DNA from: Cyanobacterium sp. HL-69 | GTDB lineage: Bacteria; Cyanobacteriota; Cyanobacteriia; Cyanobacteriales; Cyanobacteriaceae | Reading direction: 5' to 3' | DNA length: 64,000 nucleotides | Assembly (NCBI GenBank): GCA_002813895.1 | Contig: CP024912.1 | Coordinates: forward strand, 2,170,001 to 2,234,000 | In this document: positions 28,707 through 38,739 of the stretch, piece after piece | Layout of the letters: each line of letters begins with the position of its first letter | Numbering within the stretch: the first letter of the stretch is position 1 | Position numbers and translations under genes: made by a program | The notes under the pieces: generated by a model | What the model saw: the letters and a program-made list of their open reading frames with translations, nothing else | Database searches by the model: none | What the model was told of the DNA's origin: nothing

Positions 28707-29554
28707 GGGCGTGTCATCAAATAGAAGAGAATAACAGATAAAATAAGGATGATAGTAATTGTGACAAAAGTGAGGATATGGTAGAGATGCGCAGGTATGG
28801 TTTGAGAGACGATCAATGGGAAAAAATTAAAGATTTATTACCGGGTCGATTTGGTACAGTGGGAGTCACCGCCAAAGATAATCGACTTTTTGTCGAAGCG
28901 GTATTGTACAGGTATCGAGCTGGTATTCCTTGGCGAGATTTACCTAGTCGATTTGGTGATTTTCGAGTGGTTCATACTCGTTTTAGTCGTTGGAATAAAA
29001 AAGGTGTCTGGGAAAAGGTTTTTCAAATTTTGGCAGGAGATAGTGACGATGAATATGCCATGATTGATTCAACCATAGTAAGAGCACACCAGCATAGTGC
29101 TGGTGCAAAAGGGGGGATAAAAACGAGGAAGCAATAGGTCGAAGTAAAGGAGGTTTAAGTACAAAAATTCATACTACGGTTGACGCATTAGGTAATCCTA
29201 CAGGTTTTTTCCTCACCGGAGGACAAAAATGTGATTTGGACGGTGCAGATGTTTTACTAAAAGAAATAAAGGCAGATATTTTGTTAGGGGACAAAGGTTA
29301 TGATGCGGATGAAAGAGTTCTGGAAAAGCTAAAGAAGCAGGATAAAATAGCGGTTATTCCACCAAAAAGAAATAGAAAAGAACAACGAGAATATGATAAG
29401 TATTTATATCAAGCAAGACATTTGATTGAGAACTTTTTTGCCCGATTAAAACAATATAGAGCCATAGCCACTAGGTATGATAAACGAAAAATAAATTTTC
29501 TTGGTGCTATTTATCTAGCCGCAGTCGTTATATGGCTTAATTGATGACACGCCC
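28707..29554 (+). mobile_element. IS5-family element B (IS427-type), nested in element A
   Basis: Terminal inverted repeats are GGGCGTGTCATCAA and TTGATGACACGCCC. A TA target duplication flanks the 848-bp element (28705-28706 and 29555-29556). It carries a two-frame transposase. The element looks structurally complete and is therefore the most recent arrival here. Confidence 0.9.
28778..29544 (+). CDS. IS427-type transposase, two frames joined by -1 frameshift
   Basis: The first frame (28778-29136) encodes the HTH/N-terminal part (YGLRDDQWEKIKDLLPG) and the first catalytic Asp in AMIDSTIVRAHQHSAGAKGG. At AAAAGGGGGG (29107-29116) a -1 shift enters the second frame. This continues DKNEEAIGRSKGGLSTKIH, then LLGDKGYDAD with the second Asp and RHLIENFFARLKQYRAIATR with the catalytic Glu. 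This matches the DDE core and programmed frameshift of IS427-group IS5 elements. Confidence 0.9.
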
Positions 29555-30254
29555 TAGGATGGTATCTTTTATCAACTCAAAAATGGCTGTAATGGGTCTG
29601 ATTTACCAAAGGATTTACCTCCTGATTCTACCGTTTATTGGCATTATGAAAACTGGAAAAAAGTAAAAAAAATCCACTTGGACTCGATTAATAATCATCG
29701 ATTCTCAAGCAGTGAAAAATACTTGTAATGGGGGGGTAGAGAGTAGAGGATTCTGTGGTTATAAACTCACCAATGGTATAAAAAGACATTTAGCAGTAGA
29801 CAGTCTTGGCTTTCCCTTTTTCACTTATTGTACAGAGACAAGTATTTCCGATGATCGAGGATTAATCATGATGTTGAGTGAGAACATAGATTATTTTCGT
29901 GCCAAACCCATGAATGTTCATAAAATTACAATCCTCGTGGATTCGGGTTATCATCCTGATTTTATCATGAGAGAATTAGAAAAAGTTTATCCACAAATTG
30001 GAAAGAAAATTCGTATGGAAAAATCAGGCAAAATCTCTTCTGAACAAAAAAAAATCAGAAGGAAAAAAAGGATTTGTGGTAGTCAAAGCAAGATGGATCA
30101 TTGAAAGATCTAATGGTTGGATGGAAAGATGTAAAAATTTGGTCAAAAACTTTGAAAGAACCTTATTCAACTCCACCCAAAAAGTTAACTTATGTTTTAT
30201 TCGATTACTTTTAAAAAGACTTACTGCTTCCTGAGATACCAAATGGGTTCTATA

Positions 30255-31164
30255 GAACCCATTTGGTATCTAGTAGAATATTGAGATGAAAACATAGAGA
30301 AATAGAAGGATGGCATATTCTAGCAGTCTAAGTGATGAAGAATGGGAAGTAATCAAACCTCTGTTACCAAAAAAGAAACGAACTTGTCCACCAAAGTGGT
30401 CTAAAAGACAAATTTGGGATGGTATTTTTTATCAACTCAAAAATGGCTGTAATTGGTCTGATTTACCCAAGGATTTACCGCCTTATTCTACAGTTTACTG
30501 GCATTATAAAAACTGGAAAAAAGAGGGTATCTTTGAAATGGTGATGTGTGAGCTTCATAAGCAACTAAGGGAAAAAGTAAAAAAAAATCCACTTGGACTC
30601 GATTAATAATCATTGATTCTCAAGCAGTACAAAATACTTGTAGTGCAGGAGTAGAGAGTAAAGGATTTTGTAGGTATAAACTCACCAATGGTATTAAAAG
30701 ACATTTAGCAGTGGATAGTCTGGGATTTCCTTTTTTCACTTGTTGCACAAAGGCAAGTGTTTCCGATGATCGAGGATTAATCATGATGTTGAGTGAGAAC
30801 ATAGATTATTTTCGTGCCAAACCCATGAATGTTCATAAAATTACGATCCTCGTGGATTCGGGTTATCATCCTGATTTTATCATGAGGGAATTAGAAAAAG
30901 TTTATCCACAAATTGGAAAGAAAATTCGTATGGAAAAATCAGGCAAAATCTCTTCTGAACAAAAAAAATCAGAAGGAAAAAAAGGATTTGTGGTAGTCAA
31001 AGCAAGATGGATCATTGAAAGATCTAATGCTTGGATGGAAAGATGTAAAAATTTGGTCAAAAACTTTGAAAGAACCTTATTCAACTCCACCCAAAAAGTT
31101 AACTTATGTTTTATTCGATTACTTTTAAAAAGACTCACTGCTTCCTGAGATACCAAATGGGTTC
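30255..31164 (+). mobile_element. IS5-family element A, copy 2 (complete)
   Basis: The 910-bp element is bounded by GAACCCATTTGGTATC and GATACCAAATGGGTTC, with TATA at 30251-30254 and 31165-31168. It abuts copy 1 in direct orientation, sharing one TATA. Removing both copies restores GCCA-TATA-TGTC as the original target inside or just beyond cas12k. Confidence 0.9.
30310..31148 (+). CDS. IS5-family transposase, two frames joined by -1 frameshift
   Basis: The first frame (MAYSSSLSDEEWEVIKPLLP... to 30606) covers the N-terminal IS5 domain with WDGIFYQLKNGCNWSDLP. At nine A residues (30579-30587) a -1 shift gives STWTRLIIIDSQAVQNTC, containing the first catalytic Asp. The second frame then holds TILVDSGYHPDF and the Glu region VVKARWIIERSNAWMERC. 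Start ATG 30310. The copy appears intact if the shift is programmed. Confidence 0.85.
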
Positions 31165-31233
31165 TATATGTCATAAGATTATTATGTACTACTTTGTTGG
31201 TTTTTGTGGAATCCTTCGGGTGTTTTTATTATT

Positions 31234-31275
31234 TGTCGGCTTATATCCCCATGCCTAAAGGCAGGGGCTTTACGC
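31234..31275. repeat. Hairpin element resembling an IS200/IS605-type right end
   Basis: GTCGGCTTATAT precedes a strong hairpin CCCCATGCCT-AA-AGGCAGGGG (31247-31267, one bulged A), followed by CTTTACGCGAAA. This looks like the right-end hairpin seen next to IS200/IS605-type or TnpB genes in cyanobacteria, but no tnpA or tnpB is adjacent. It could be a solo end or a terminator for leftward transcription. A decayed relative may lie at 16862-16900. Confidence 0.4.
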
Positions 31276-31392
31276 GAAATTTTCGGTAAAATAAAAAGCG
31301 GAGCTAAATCTTTTTTTGTCAGGGCATATCAAAAAAAATTAAGCTCATATTTGAGCCGTGAGTATCAAAAATAACCAGGAGTGTTTAAGTGA

Positions 31393-32463
31393 GTGAGTAG
31401 CGGAAAAAAGCCTTCAGCTTCCGAACAAAAATATTATCGAATGAAAAGGGAGCTAATCGGCGCCTCTGTAGCCCTAGGAGGTGTACTATTATCAGGAACG
31501 CTATGGTATTGGTTAGTAGAACAATGGTCTTTGGTGGATTCTGCCTATATGACCATTATTACTCTATCAACGGTGGGTTTTGGGGAAATTAGAACCCTTG
31601 ATGATCGAGCTAGAATTTTTACCATGGTTCTCATTTTAATGGGAATTGTCATTTTTGGTTATCTTGTCAATCGTTTTACTGAAGCTATTTCTCAAGGTTA
31701 TTTTAAAGAAAGACTAAGATTTAAACAAAAAAAGAACGTGATTGATAAATTACAAAATCATTATATTCTCTGCGGTTTTGGGCGCATGGGTTTCCATGTT
31801 GCGAGGGAATTACACGCCGAAAATACTCCTTTTATCGTCCTTGAAAAGAGTGAAAGTGAGTTGGAAAAAGCCGAAGAGTTGGGTTATCTACATCTTCAGG
31901 GAGATGCCACCCTTGATGAATCTTTGTTAGAAGCAAAAGTTGAAACTGCTTTGGCAATTATTGCGGCGCTTAGTTCTGATGCTGATAATCTCTATACGGT
32001 AATATCTGCTAAGGCTCTTAATCCTAGCATAAGGGCGATCGCCCGAGCAAACTCAGAAGAAGCGGTAAAAAAGCTAGAAAGGGCTGGGGCAGACGCTGTG
32101 GTATCCCCCTACGTCACTGGTGGAAAAAGACTTGCTGCGGCCGCTTTACGCCCCCAGATAATGGACTTTGTAGATGGTATCCTTAGCGGTGGGGAAAGGT
32201 CATTTTATTTAGAGGAATTTCTGTTGGAGGAAGATTGTCTATGTTTGGGGCAAACCCTTCGAGAAGCAGGGCTAAGAGCGAGATCTGGTGCTTTGGTGGT
32301 AGCTATTCGTACTCCTAATAATGGACTCATACCTGGCCCTAACGGCGAAAGCGTCCTTGATGAGGGAGATTCTTTGATTTGTATGGGTACGGCAGAACAA
32401 TTACGTACTCTTAATTCTATTCTTGCACCTATGAAGAAGTCTCCTCGTCAACCAAGAAAATAA
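31393..32463 (+). CDS. Potassium channel with TrkA-N/TrkA-C (RCK) domain
   Basis: The 356-residue protein has two membrane helices flanking the selectivity filter TVGFGE (TIITLSTVGFGEIRTLDD), then a cytoplasmic RCK domain starting HYILCGFGRMGFHVARELHA, an NAD-binding GxGxxG-like fold, and a TrkA-C domain in the last 80 residues. It should conduct K+ under ligand control. GTG 31393 gives MSSGKKPS; ATG 31441 is an alternative start. Confidence 0.93.
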   Translation: MSSGKKPSASEQKYYRMKRELIGASVALGGVLLSGTLWYWLVEQWSLVDSAYMTIITLSTVGFGEIRTLDDRARIFTMVLILMGIVIFGYLVNRFTEAISQGYFKERLRFKQKKNVIDKLQNHYILCGFGRMGFHVARELHAENTPFIVLEKSESELEKAEELGYLHLQGDATLDESLLEAKVETALAIIAALSSDADNLYTVISAKALNPSIRAIARANSEEAVKKLERAGADAVVSPYVTGGKRLAAAALRPQIMDFVDGILSGGERSFYLEEFLLEEDCLCLGQTLREAGLRARSGALVVAIRTPNNGLIPGPNGESVLDEGDSLICMGTAEQLRTLNSILAPMKKSPRQPRK

Positions 32464-32501
32464 TATTTATAAGGGTAGGAGGAAATAATAGTTTTTTTTA
32501 A

Positions 32502-33320
32502 ATGGATAAATTTTTAGTGAGTAATTTTTTAGGAGATATTTTATGTCAAATATACTGGGAATGGCAACGAAATAAAAATAAGATTGTTTCTATTTCTGAT
32601 GATATTTTTTATAATTTAACTTTGAATGAAAAGAAGGATACAGTAACATTTAACAGTCCTATATGTTTAAGATTAGCTAAAATATATTCTTTACATAGCA
32701 ACATTTTAGCACAGGATTTTGTTAGATTTTATGATAAAAACCAATTTAAATACTATCCTAATTTAACAATTCATATATCTGGAAATGGTTGGCTAGAATT
32801 AACTGTAACAAATAAGTTTCTAGAGGAATATTTAACCTATTTATCGAGTTATTATTTTAATAATGAATATGCTATTAAAAATAAACAATCAGCAGATTTT
32901 AAACATATTTATATTTATAGTCGTTTTTGTTCTATTTTGATATCAGCCCATGAACATAATATTATTACTTTAAATAGTCTTAATTTATCTGAAAATTTAT
33001 GGCATATCTTAGATATAAAAAATATCAAACTTAATCACTTACAAAACAACATAGATTGTTATTTGGGCTTAGTAAAAACTCTGATATATTGTATAGAAAT
33101 CACAGAAAATAAACAAAAAAAAGTCAACTATTTATCGATAGTTGAAAAAATGTATCAAGCCTTAATGGCATGGGAAAAAAACTGTCGTATTTGGGGAGAA
33201 GTAAAGGAAAAAAACATAGACCTATCTAGGGCGAGATTGGGGCTAAGTGCGATCGCCCTTAGATATTATCATAATCTATGTAAATCAGTATTTATAGACG
33301 ACTTTCCCAGCGAACTATAA
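32502..33320 (+). CDS. Hypothetical protein, possibly DALR anticodon-binding-like
   Basis: I do not firmly recognise this 272-residue protein. The C-terminal end (VEKMYQALMAWEKNCRIWGE, then ARLGLSAIALRYYHNLC) resembles the helical DALR domain of arginyl-tRNA synthetase-like proteins found as free proteins in cyanobacteria. The middle is rich in Asn, Lys and Tyr. It follows the K+ channel by 38 bases on the same strand. The family call is tentative. Confidence 0.6.
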   Translation: MDKFLVSNFLGDILCQIYWEWQRNKNKIVSISDDIFYNLTLNEKKDTVTFNSPICLRLAKIYSLHSNILAQDFVRFYDKNQFKYYPNLTIHISGNGWLELTVTNKFLEEYLTYLSSYYFNNEYAIKNKQSADFKHIYIYSRFCSILISAHEHNIITLNSLNLSENLWHILDIKNIKLNHLQNNIDCYLGLVKTLIYCIEITENKQKKVNYLSIVEKMYQALMAWEKNCRIWGEVKEKNIDLSRARLGLSAIALRYYHNLCKSVFIDDFPSEL

Positions 33321-33323
33321 CTA

Positions 33324-35234
33324 TTATCGTGACCAAACATTAATATTAATTTTGCCATCAACTTTTCTAATTTGACCATCCCAATTGGCCACACTAAAAG
33401 ACCTTAAATCAGTCTCACCATCAACCACTTGCCTTAATGCTTCTCTTACTACAGGGGTTAAATTACCTTGCAATAAACGGTCAAAAGTTGCCACCATTGT
33501 TTCCATATCCACAGAAGTAGGTAAAGACAAATCTACTTCCTGAATACGTCCGTTAGTATCATCAATCTTATAGCTAATTTGAGTATTACTATTAAAAACA
33601 TTATCATAACTCCATTGAGTGGTGTTATCCTCTGAGTTTGACTCTCTCTGATTAGGTTGTCCAAATCTGCCTAAAATTTCATTTACCACATTGCCCGTTG
33701 TTAAAACAGGTAAAGAGTTTCCATCCACCGAAGAATTATTATCCCTACTTTGCCCTCTGGAATTACCAGAGTTATCCGTTGGAGAATCAGAAGAATCTTG
33801 ATTTTGGCTATTATCAGAAGAATTTGTTTCCTCGGTATTAGATTGATTTTCGGCAATTTCTGACTCAGTTTCTTCATTTTCTACTGTTTCCTCTGGGGGA
33901 GTTTCTTCCTCTGGGCGACGAAATATATCAGGATTGAAGATAGGATTACGACGGTTAGACTCAATGGGGGTTTCCACTTCTTCAGGAGATGAGGATGATT
34001 CGTTGTCACCCGATTCATTGGCCAACTGAGAATTAGAATTATCAAATATATTGGCAATTACCCCATAACCGAGGGTGAAAGAGGCGATCGCAATGAGAGA
34101 TAACCATAGAAGAGGTAATAGAGAGCCAAAAAAGCTCCGTTTTTCTTCTTCATAGGCTTCTGATGGGGAATTATTAACAGCCCTTGTGCCACCATTACCC
34201 CGTTGCATAGTCCCACCATTGATAGGATTATCAACCAAATTTTGAGGGGTAGCACGGCCTCCTACGGCAATTGTGGGATCATAACTAACAGTATGATTAT
34301 GATTAGCCTTTGAAGAATGAGTATTTTTAGGAGGTGTCGCAGGGCTCCCAAAACCTATAGTAGGATAATGGGAAGTCATCGGCTTAAGGGCTTCTATCAT
34401 TTCCTGAGAATTAGAAAAGCGCTCTCGGGGGCTAAAACGAATCGCCCTATCAATTACCCCCGCAAGGTTAGAATGGAAATCGGGAATTTCATCACGCCAC
34501 AAAATTTCTCCCGTGCGACTATCGGTACGTAAATATTGAGGTGGTTTCCCTGTCAGCATATATACTGCCGTCAAACCAAGGCTATATAAGTCACTAGAGA
34601 AAATGGGGCGTCCCGCCGCTTGCTCCGAAGACATATAACCAGGTGTACCAATGGCGATAGAATAGGCAGACTGGCCCTGAGAATAAACAAAAGTAGTTAA
34701 AGCCTCTTTTACTGCCCCAAAGTCGATTAAAACTGGTAAATTATCCTTTACCCGAAGAATTATATTGTCAGGCTTTACATCTCGATGAACAATATTTTCT
34801 TTATGTAAATAGCCTAATACAGGTAATATTTTTAATAAAAAGTTTTCGACTTCTTCAGGGGGCATTTTACCCTCCTCTTGAACTTTTTTAGTTAGGGTAA
34901 TTCCTTCTACCCACTCTTGCACTAAATAAAAATTTTTATCCTCACAAAAATAAGCATGAAGACGGGGTACTTGAATTTGTTCGTCCCCTACGTGTTCTAA
35001 TATACGAGCTTCTTGTTCAAAACGATCATACATCCATTGAGGAATACTAGACTCATTAATAATCGGTTTTAGTTGCTTAATCACGCATCTTTTGCCCGAA
35101 GGCGAGTGAGTATCGATGGCCAGAAAAGTCTCGCCAAATCCCCCCCTACCAATAGACTCGATGATTTGATAACGATTATTTAACAATGTAGTAGTATTCA
35201 TTCCTTTGGTGGAAGTCGTTGATATTTTTCCCAT
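33324..35234 (-). CDS. Serine/threonine protein kinase with membrane anchor
   Basis: The 636-residue protein has a Hanks-type kinase domain at about 20-280: ESIGRGGFGETFLAID, the lysine in CVIKQL, catalytic loop HRDVKPDNIIL, DFGAVKE and GTPGYMSSEQA. After a low-complexity linker comes a membrane helix (about 372-392, LLPLLWLSLIAIASFTLGYG). An acidic Ser/Asn/Glu-rich stretch and a compact C-terminal domain of about 110 residues follow, presumably outside the membrane and possibly sensory. Substrates are unknown. Confidence 0.93.
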   Translation of the reverse strand: MGKISTTSTKGMNTTTLLNNRYQIIESIGRGGFGETFLAIDTHSPSGKRCVIKQLKPIINESSIPQWMYDRFEQEARILEHVGDEQIQVPRLHAYFCEDKNFYLVQEWVEGITLTKKVQEEGKMPPEEVENFLLKILPVLGYLHKENIVHRDVKPDNIILRVKDNLPVLIDFGAVKEALTTFVYSQGQSAYSIAIGTPGYMSSEQAAGRPIFSSDLYSLGLTAVYMLTGKPPQYLRTDSRTGEILWRDEIPDFHSNLAGVIDRAIRFSPRERFSNSQEMIEALKPMTSHYPTIGFGSPATPPKNTHSSKANHNHTVSYDPTIAVGGRATPQNLVDNPINGGTMQRGNGGTRAVNNSPSEAYEEEKRSFFGSLLPLLWLSLIAIASFTLGYGVIANIFDNSNSQLANESGDNESSSSPEEVETPIESNRRNPIFNPDIFRRPEEETPPEETVENEETESEIAENQSNTEETNSSDNSQNQDSSDSPTDNSGNSRGQSRDNNSSVDGNSLPVLTTGNVVNEILGRFGQPNQRESNSEDNTTQWSYDNVFNSNTQISYKIDDTNGRIQEVDLSLPTSVDMETMVATFDRLLQGNLTPVVREALRQVVDGETDLRSFSVANWDGQIRKVDGKININVWSR

Positions 35235-35383
35235 CTATCATAACCATTATTTTTAAAATTTTGAGAGAGAGACTTGTGTATTCTTCCCTGTAAAAGCCAT
35301 AAAAGTCATCATTAATAAGTATTTTTTCCTTTTTACCTTGTAAATTTTTTTTAGATTAGCTATAATATTTAACTGTGTCATCT

Positions 35384-35470
35384 GGAGAGGTGGCCGAGCG
35401 GTTGAAGGCGCAGCACTGGAAATGCTGTTTGGGGGTAACTTCAACGAGGGTTCGAATCCCTCCCTCTCCG
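35384..35470 (+). tRNA. tRNA-Ser (GGA)
   Basis: An 87-nt cloverleaf with acceptor GGAGAGG/CCTCTCC, a long variable arm and anticodon loop CTGGAAA (anticodon GGA). No CCA is encoded. Confidence 0.95.
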
Positions 35471-35482
35471 TACCTCACGAAA

Positions 35483-35522
35483 AGAGCTAAGGTTTTATAC
35501 CAAGGCTCTTTTTGTTGTTAAT
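35483..35522 (+). terminator. Terminator after tRNA-Ser
   Basis: AGAGC...GCTCT with an inner GGT/ACC pairing forms the hairpin and is followed by TTTTTG. It lies 13 bases after the tRNA. Confidence 0.65.
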
Positions 35523-35570
35523 TTTTTGGGTTTTACATTTTATTAGTAGTTTAGTTGGCGCAAAGGGTTT

Positions 35571-36524
35571 TATAGTCAATCAAAATAAGACTGAGACATT
35601 TAGCTAGTACAATAATTGTAAATTATTTCATCTAAAGTTATTGTACTATCGCTATACATTTTTGCTCTTTTTAAAGCACTAAAATCGTGTTCAATATCAT
35701 TTAAATCTGGTGAATAAGTTGGTAAAAACATTACTAGATGACCTGCTTCTTCTACTAATTCTTTTATCATATTTTTTCGGTGGATTGGTGCATTATCCAT
35801 TATTAGTATTGAAAATTGTTTTAGTGATGGTAATAAATACATTTTTAGCCATGATTCAACACTTTCTGCATTTAAACTTCCTGTAAAGATCATTGGAGCA
35901 ATAAAATCTTTTTCTTTCTTTCTTCTTCCTGCTACTAAATTTTCTCTTTTTCCTCGTTTTCCTTGTTTCTCATCATAAATTTTTTTTCCTTTTTTTGACC
36001 ACCCATAAATGCAAGTACTTATTTCCTCAAATCCTGACTCATCAATAAATACCATACTCTTACTTCCGTATTTTTTGACTAATTCTCTTAATTTTTGTAA
36101 GTATTCTATTCTTTGTTTTCTATTTCTTTCTCTATAACGTAACTGTTTTTTTTTCTTGTTATGTTCATTTTTTTGAATGCATGAGATATTGCTGACATTG
36201 TTACTCCAAATTTTTTCGCTCTATCTATTAATTTATCATCTGGATTTTTCACTACATCTTCATATAGTGCTGATTTATCTAATTTTCTTTGACGAGTTTT
36301 GACCACTGTTGGTCTTAAATCTTTTCTATTCAACCATCTATATATTGATGCTCTTGATATTCCAAATATTCTCGATGCTTTTGTTACGTTACCTCTATTT
36401 TCTACATAGTCAATTACTTTTTGTCTTAATTCTATATCATGGGGCATTATACTTAAATATAAAAATAATTACTTCATCCATTATTTTACCCTTGATTGGT
36501 TCATACTTAAGTAAAGTGACTATA
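35571..36524 (-). mobile_element. IS630-family element (near complete)
   Basis: Inverted ends TATAGTCA (35571) and TGACTATA (to 36524) flank a two-frame transposase. TA-rich ends fit the TA target preference of IS630. It sits about 100 bp downstream of tRNA-Ser. A 135-bp fragment of a nearly identical copy is at 48012-48146. Confidence 0.88.
35600..36447 (-). CDS. IS630-family transposase, two frames joined by -1 frameshift
   Basis: The first frame (36447-36106) is the HTH part (NVTKASRIFGISRASIYRWL). A run of nine A on the minus strand (36154-36146) allows a -1 shift into the second frame, which is open from there (KQLRYRERNRKQRIEYLQK) to 35600. The catalytic DDE residues are in MVFIDESGFE, LIMDNAPIHR and SPDLNDIEHDFSALKRAK. 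The pattern fits a programmed frameshift, so the copy may be active. Confidence 0.88.
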
Positions 36525-36554
36525 ACTCCTTGTAAAGAAAAATATGTTTTGCAA

Positions 36555-37136
36555 TTATGGATTAATAGGACTCATTTCCCAGTGATTTTGTTCCTCAAGT
36601 TGGTATAGGTATCTATTTTGGGGATTGCCTTTAAGTTGTAGATGATCAACTTTTTGGGGTTTAAATAGTAGTAAACAAAAAGTATCAAGGGGATTATCAA
36701 GGTTGTCGGGAGTGATGATAGATTCATCATTGAGTGTTTCTCCCGGATTTGCCCATGTAAATTGAATTTTGGCGTTATCGCTTAATTTGTCCCATACTTG
36801 CTTACGGGCATTGATCATTTTTTGATCTTTTTCTTGGTGGGTGATAATGTCAATATAACCATTGATTCTAAATTGTTCTCTGGTTTTGGTAAAGTACCAA
36901 CAAATTTCGCTTTGGGGTTGTTTTTGTAGATGTTGATATTTTTCGCTTCTGATGTCGGTGATGATTTGTAGCCAGTTGGTATCGTCATAAAATCCCCTAA
37001 ATACCACGGTGCGATTTGTAGGAAAGCCCTCGGGGGAAATGGTGGCTAGTTGAAAGTAACGGCTATAGGGTTTTGCCCTATTTAGATGTAATGCTTTGGC
37101 TAAGGGCGATCGCCATGGTGCTAGAATATTAGACAT
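36555..37136 (-). CDS. Pyridoxamine 5'-phosphate oxidase-like FMN-binding protein
   Basis: The 193-residue protein has the split-barrel flavin-binding pattern: ATISPEGFPTNRTVVFRGFY near residue 33, then RSEKYQHLQKQPQSEICWYF and EQFRINGYIDIITHQ. It resembles the cyanobacterial Npun_F5749/Alr4036-type branch rather than true PdxH, so its substrate is uncertain. Confidence 0.88.
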   Translation of the reverse strand: MSNILAPWRSPLAKALHLNRAKPYSRYFQLATISPEGFPTNRTVVFRGFYDDTNWLQIITDIRSEKYQHLQKQPQSEICWYFTKTREQFRINGYIDIITHQEKDQKMINARKQVWDKLSDNAKIQFTWANPGETLNDESIITPDNLDNPLDTFCLLLFKPQKVDHLQLKGNPQNRYLYQLEEQNHWEMSPINP

Positions 37137-37239
37137 GGGGGTATATGTAAAAAATTAATTAAGATTTGAGAGTCAAACTAAAAAGACTTACATAATAAAG
37201 ATACTATAGCGATAGTTCACATGGAGAACCATTGTTATC

Positions 37240-38709
37240 ATGACCGCTACAAATGTACAACAGTTTAGACAACTCACCACAGATATTCCCCCCATTGCAG
37301 GAAAAGAATTAGATATAGAAAAGATAGTTAATCACCAAGAATCTATTTTTTTAGATAACACCGATATTAATTTAGAAGAAAAAAAAGCTCTATTTGCCTG
37401 TGCCTTACATATGCACCAACCCACCATCCCCGCAGGGCAACATGGGGAATTAATCTGTAATTTACAACATATGTTTGAGCATCAGGGGGAAGGGGATAAC
37501 CATAACGCTTCTGTATTTGCTTGGTGTTATAGCCGTATGGGGGATTTTATTCCCGAATTAGTGGCAAATGGTTGTAGCCCTCGCATTATGCTGGACTATT
37601 CAGGCAATCTATTATGGGGATTGCAACAGATGGGCAGGGAGGATATTTTAAATAATTTGCGTAAAATTACTCAAGATAAAACCTACCAACCCTATGTAGA
37701 ATGGTTAGGCACGATGTGGTCCCATGGGGTAATTCCATCTACTCCTATTCCCGATATTAAGTTACACATTCAGGCATGGCAACATCATTTTGCTTCTATT
37801 TTCGGAGAAGATGCCCTAAAAAGAGTTAAGGGTTTTTCCCCCCCTGAGATGCACCTGCCTAATCATCCTGATACTTTGTATGAATATATCAAGGCGTTGA
37901 AGGAATGTGGTTATCGTTGGTTATTAGTACAAGAGCATTCAGTGGAAAGACTCGATGGACAAGGACTATACCATGATGAGAAATATATTCCTAATCGTTT
38001 GGTAGCTAAAAATTCCCGTGGGGAGACTATCAGTATTACAGCGTTAATCAAAACTCAGGGTTCGGATACTAAGTTAGTGGCACAGATGCAACCCTACCAT
38101 GAGGCGAAAACAAAAGACAAGCAATCCATAAATGGGGTGATGATTCCCCCTTGTGTAACCCAAATTGCCGATGGAGAAAATGGTGGGGTAATGATGAATG
38201 AGTTTCCTCGGGATTTTCCTCCCCTATGGTATGGCATCAAAAATTCTGATGTGGTGGGGGTAAATGGCACAGAATATCTGGAGTTGTTGGCAGCCTCTGG
38301 GGTATATGAAGATGATTTCCCTGTGTGTCAAGGGGTGGGGCAACACAAGATTTGGCAACGGGTTGGGAATGATATAACCCCCGAAAAAGTACAAAGTGCG
38401 ATCGCTTTTTTAACCGAAAATGATCATCAATTCCATACCGAAGGTGCATCGTGGACTAATGATTTAAGCTGGGTAAGGGGTTATGAGAATGTATTACAAC
38501 CCATGAATCAATTAAGTGCTTTATTCCATCAAAAATATGATGGTTTAGTAAAAGAAAATCCTGAAATCACCAAAAGCCAAGATTATCAAGAAGCCCTTTT
38601 ATATCATCTACTATTGCAAACCAGTTGTTTTCGCTATTGGGGGCAAGGCACATGGACAGATTACGCTAAAGAGTTATACCAGCGAGGAATAGACATTATC
38701 AAACCATAA
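37240..38709 (+). CDS. Glycoside hydrolase family 57-like protein
   Basis: The 489-residue protein has the GH57-type start LFACALHMHQPTIPAGQHGE with the characteristic His-x-His near the N-terminus, then FIPELVANGCSPRIMLDYSG and GFSPPEMHLPNHPDTLYEYI, where the Glu after SPP is a candidate nucleophile. GH57 enzymes act on alpha-glucans. A role in glycogen metabolism is inference; the exact activity is not clear. Confidence 0.88.
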   Translation: MTATNVQQFRQLTTDIPPIAGKELDIEKIVNHQESIFLDNTDINLEEKKALFACALHMHQPTIPAGQHGELICNLQHMFEHQGEGDNHNASVFAWCYSRMGDFIPELVANGCSPRIMLDYSGNLLWGLQQMGREDILNNLRKITQDKTYQPYVEWLGTMWSHGVIPSTPIPDIKLHIQAWQHHFASIFGEDALKRVKGFSPPEMHLPNHPDTLYEYIKALKECGYRWLLVQEHSVERLDGQGLYHDEKYIPNRLVAKNSRGETISITALIKTQGSDTKLVAQMQPYHEAKTKDKQSINGVMIPPCVTQIADGENGGVMMNEFPRDFPPLWYGIKNSDVVGVNGTEYLELLAASGVYEDDFPVCQGVGQHKIWQRVGNDITPEKVQSAIAFLTENDHQFHTEGASWTNDLSWVRGYENVLQPMNQLSALFHQKYDGLVKENPEITKSQDYQEALLYHLLLQTSCFRYWGQGTWTDYAKELYQRGIDIIKP

Positions 38710-38739
38710 CCATATTTTTATTATTTTTTATTCTTAAAT

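Larger units (their letters stand above)
28600..30234 (+). pseudogene. Broken IS5-family transposase (element A copy 1)
   Basis: The N-terminal part (MAYSSSLSDQEWEIIKPLLP) is cut at about residue 34 by element B. It resumes at 29557 but has lost the segment joining WHYKNWKK to the KVKK region. The C-terminal half, from SQAVKNTC to LLLKRLTAS, is mostly intact and almost identical to copy 2. An extra A near 30046-30055 shifts the frame again. It cannot make an active enzyme. Confidence 0.85.
28545..30250 (+). mobile_element. IS5-family element A, copy 1 (interrupted and deleted)
   Basis: Ends are GAACCCATTTGGTAT at 28545 and the inverted ATACCAAATGGGTTC ending at 30250. TATA flanks it on both sides (28541-28544 and 30251-30254); the second TATA is shared with copy 2. 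It is split by element B at 28705 and lacks about 50 bp present in copy 2 (around 29663). It landed inside cas12k. Confidence 0.85.

Noticed and set aside
31165-31392. Continuation of cas12k beyond the IS5 copies
   Set aside because: Only a few codons continue in frame before a stop, and no Cas12k-like residues are seen further on.
35471-35600. A third CAST end beside tRNA-Ser
   Set aside because: No TGTACA end, no TAACA ladder and no GAAAG guide are found; the mobile DNA there is IS630.
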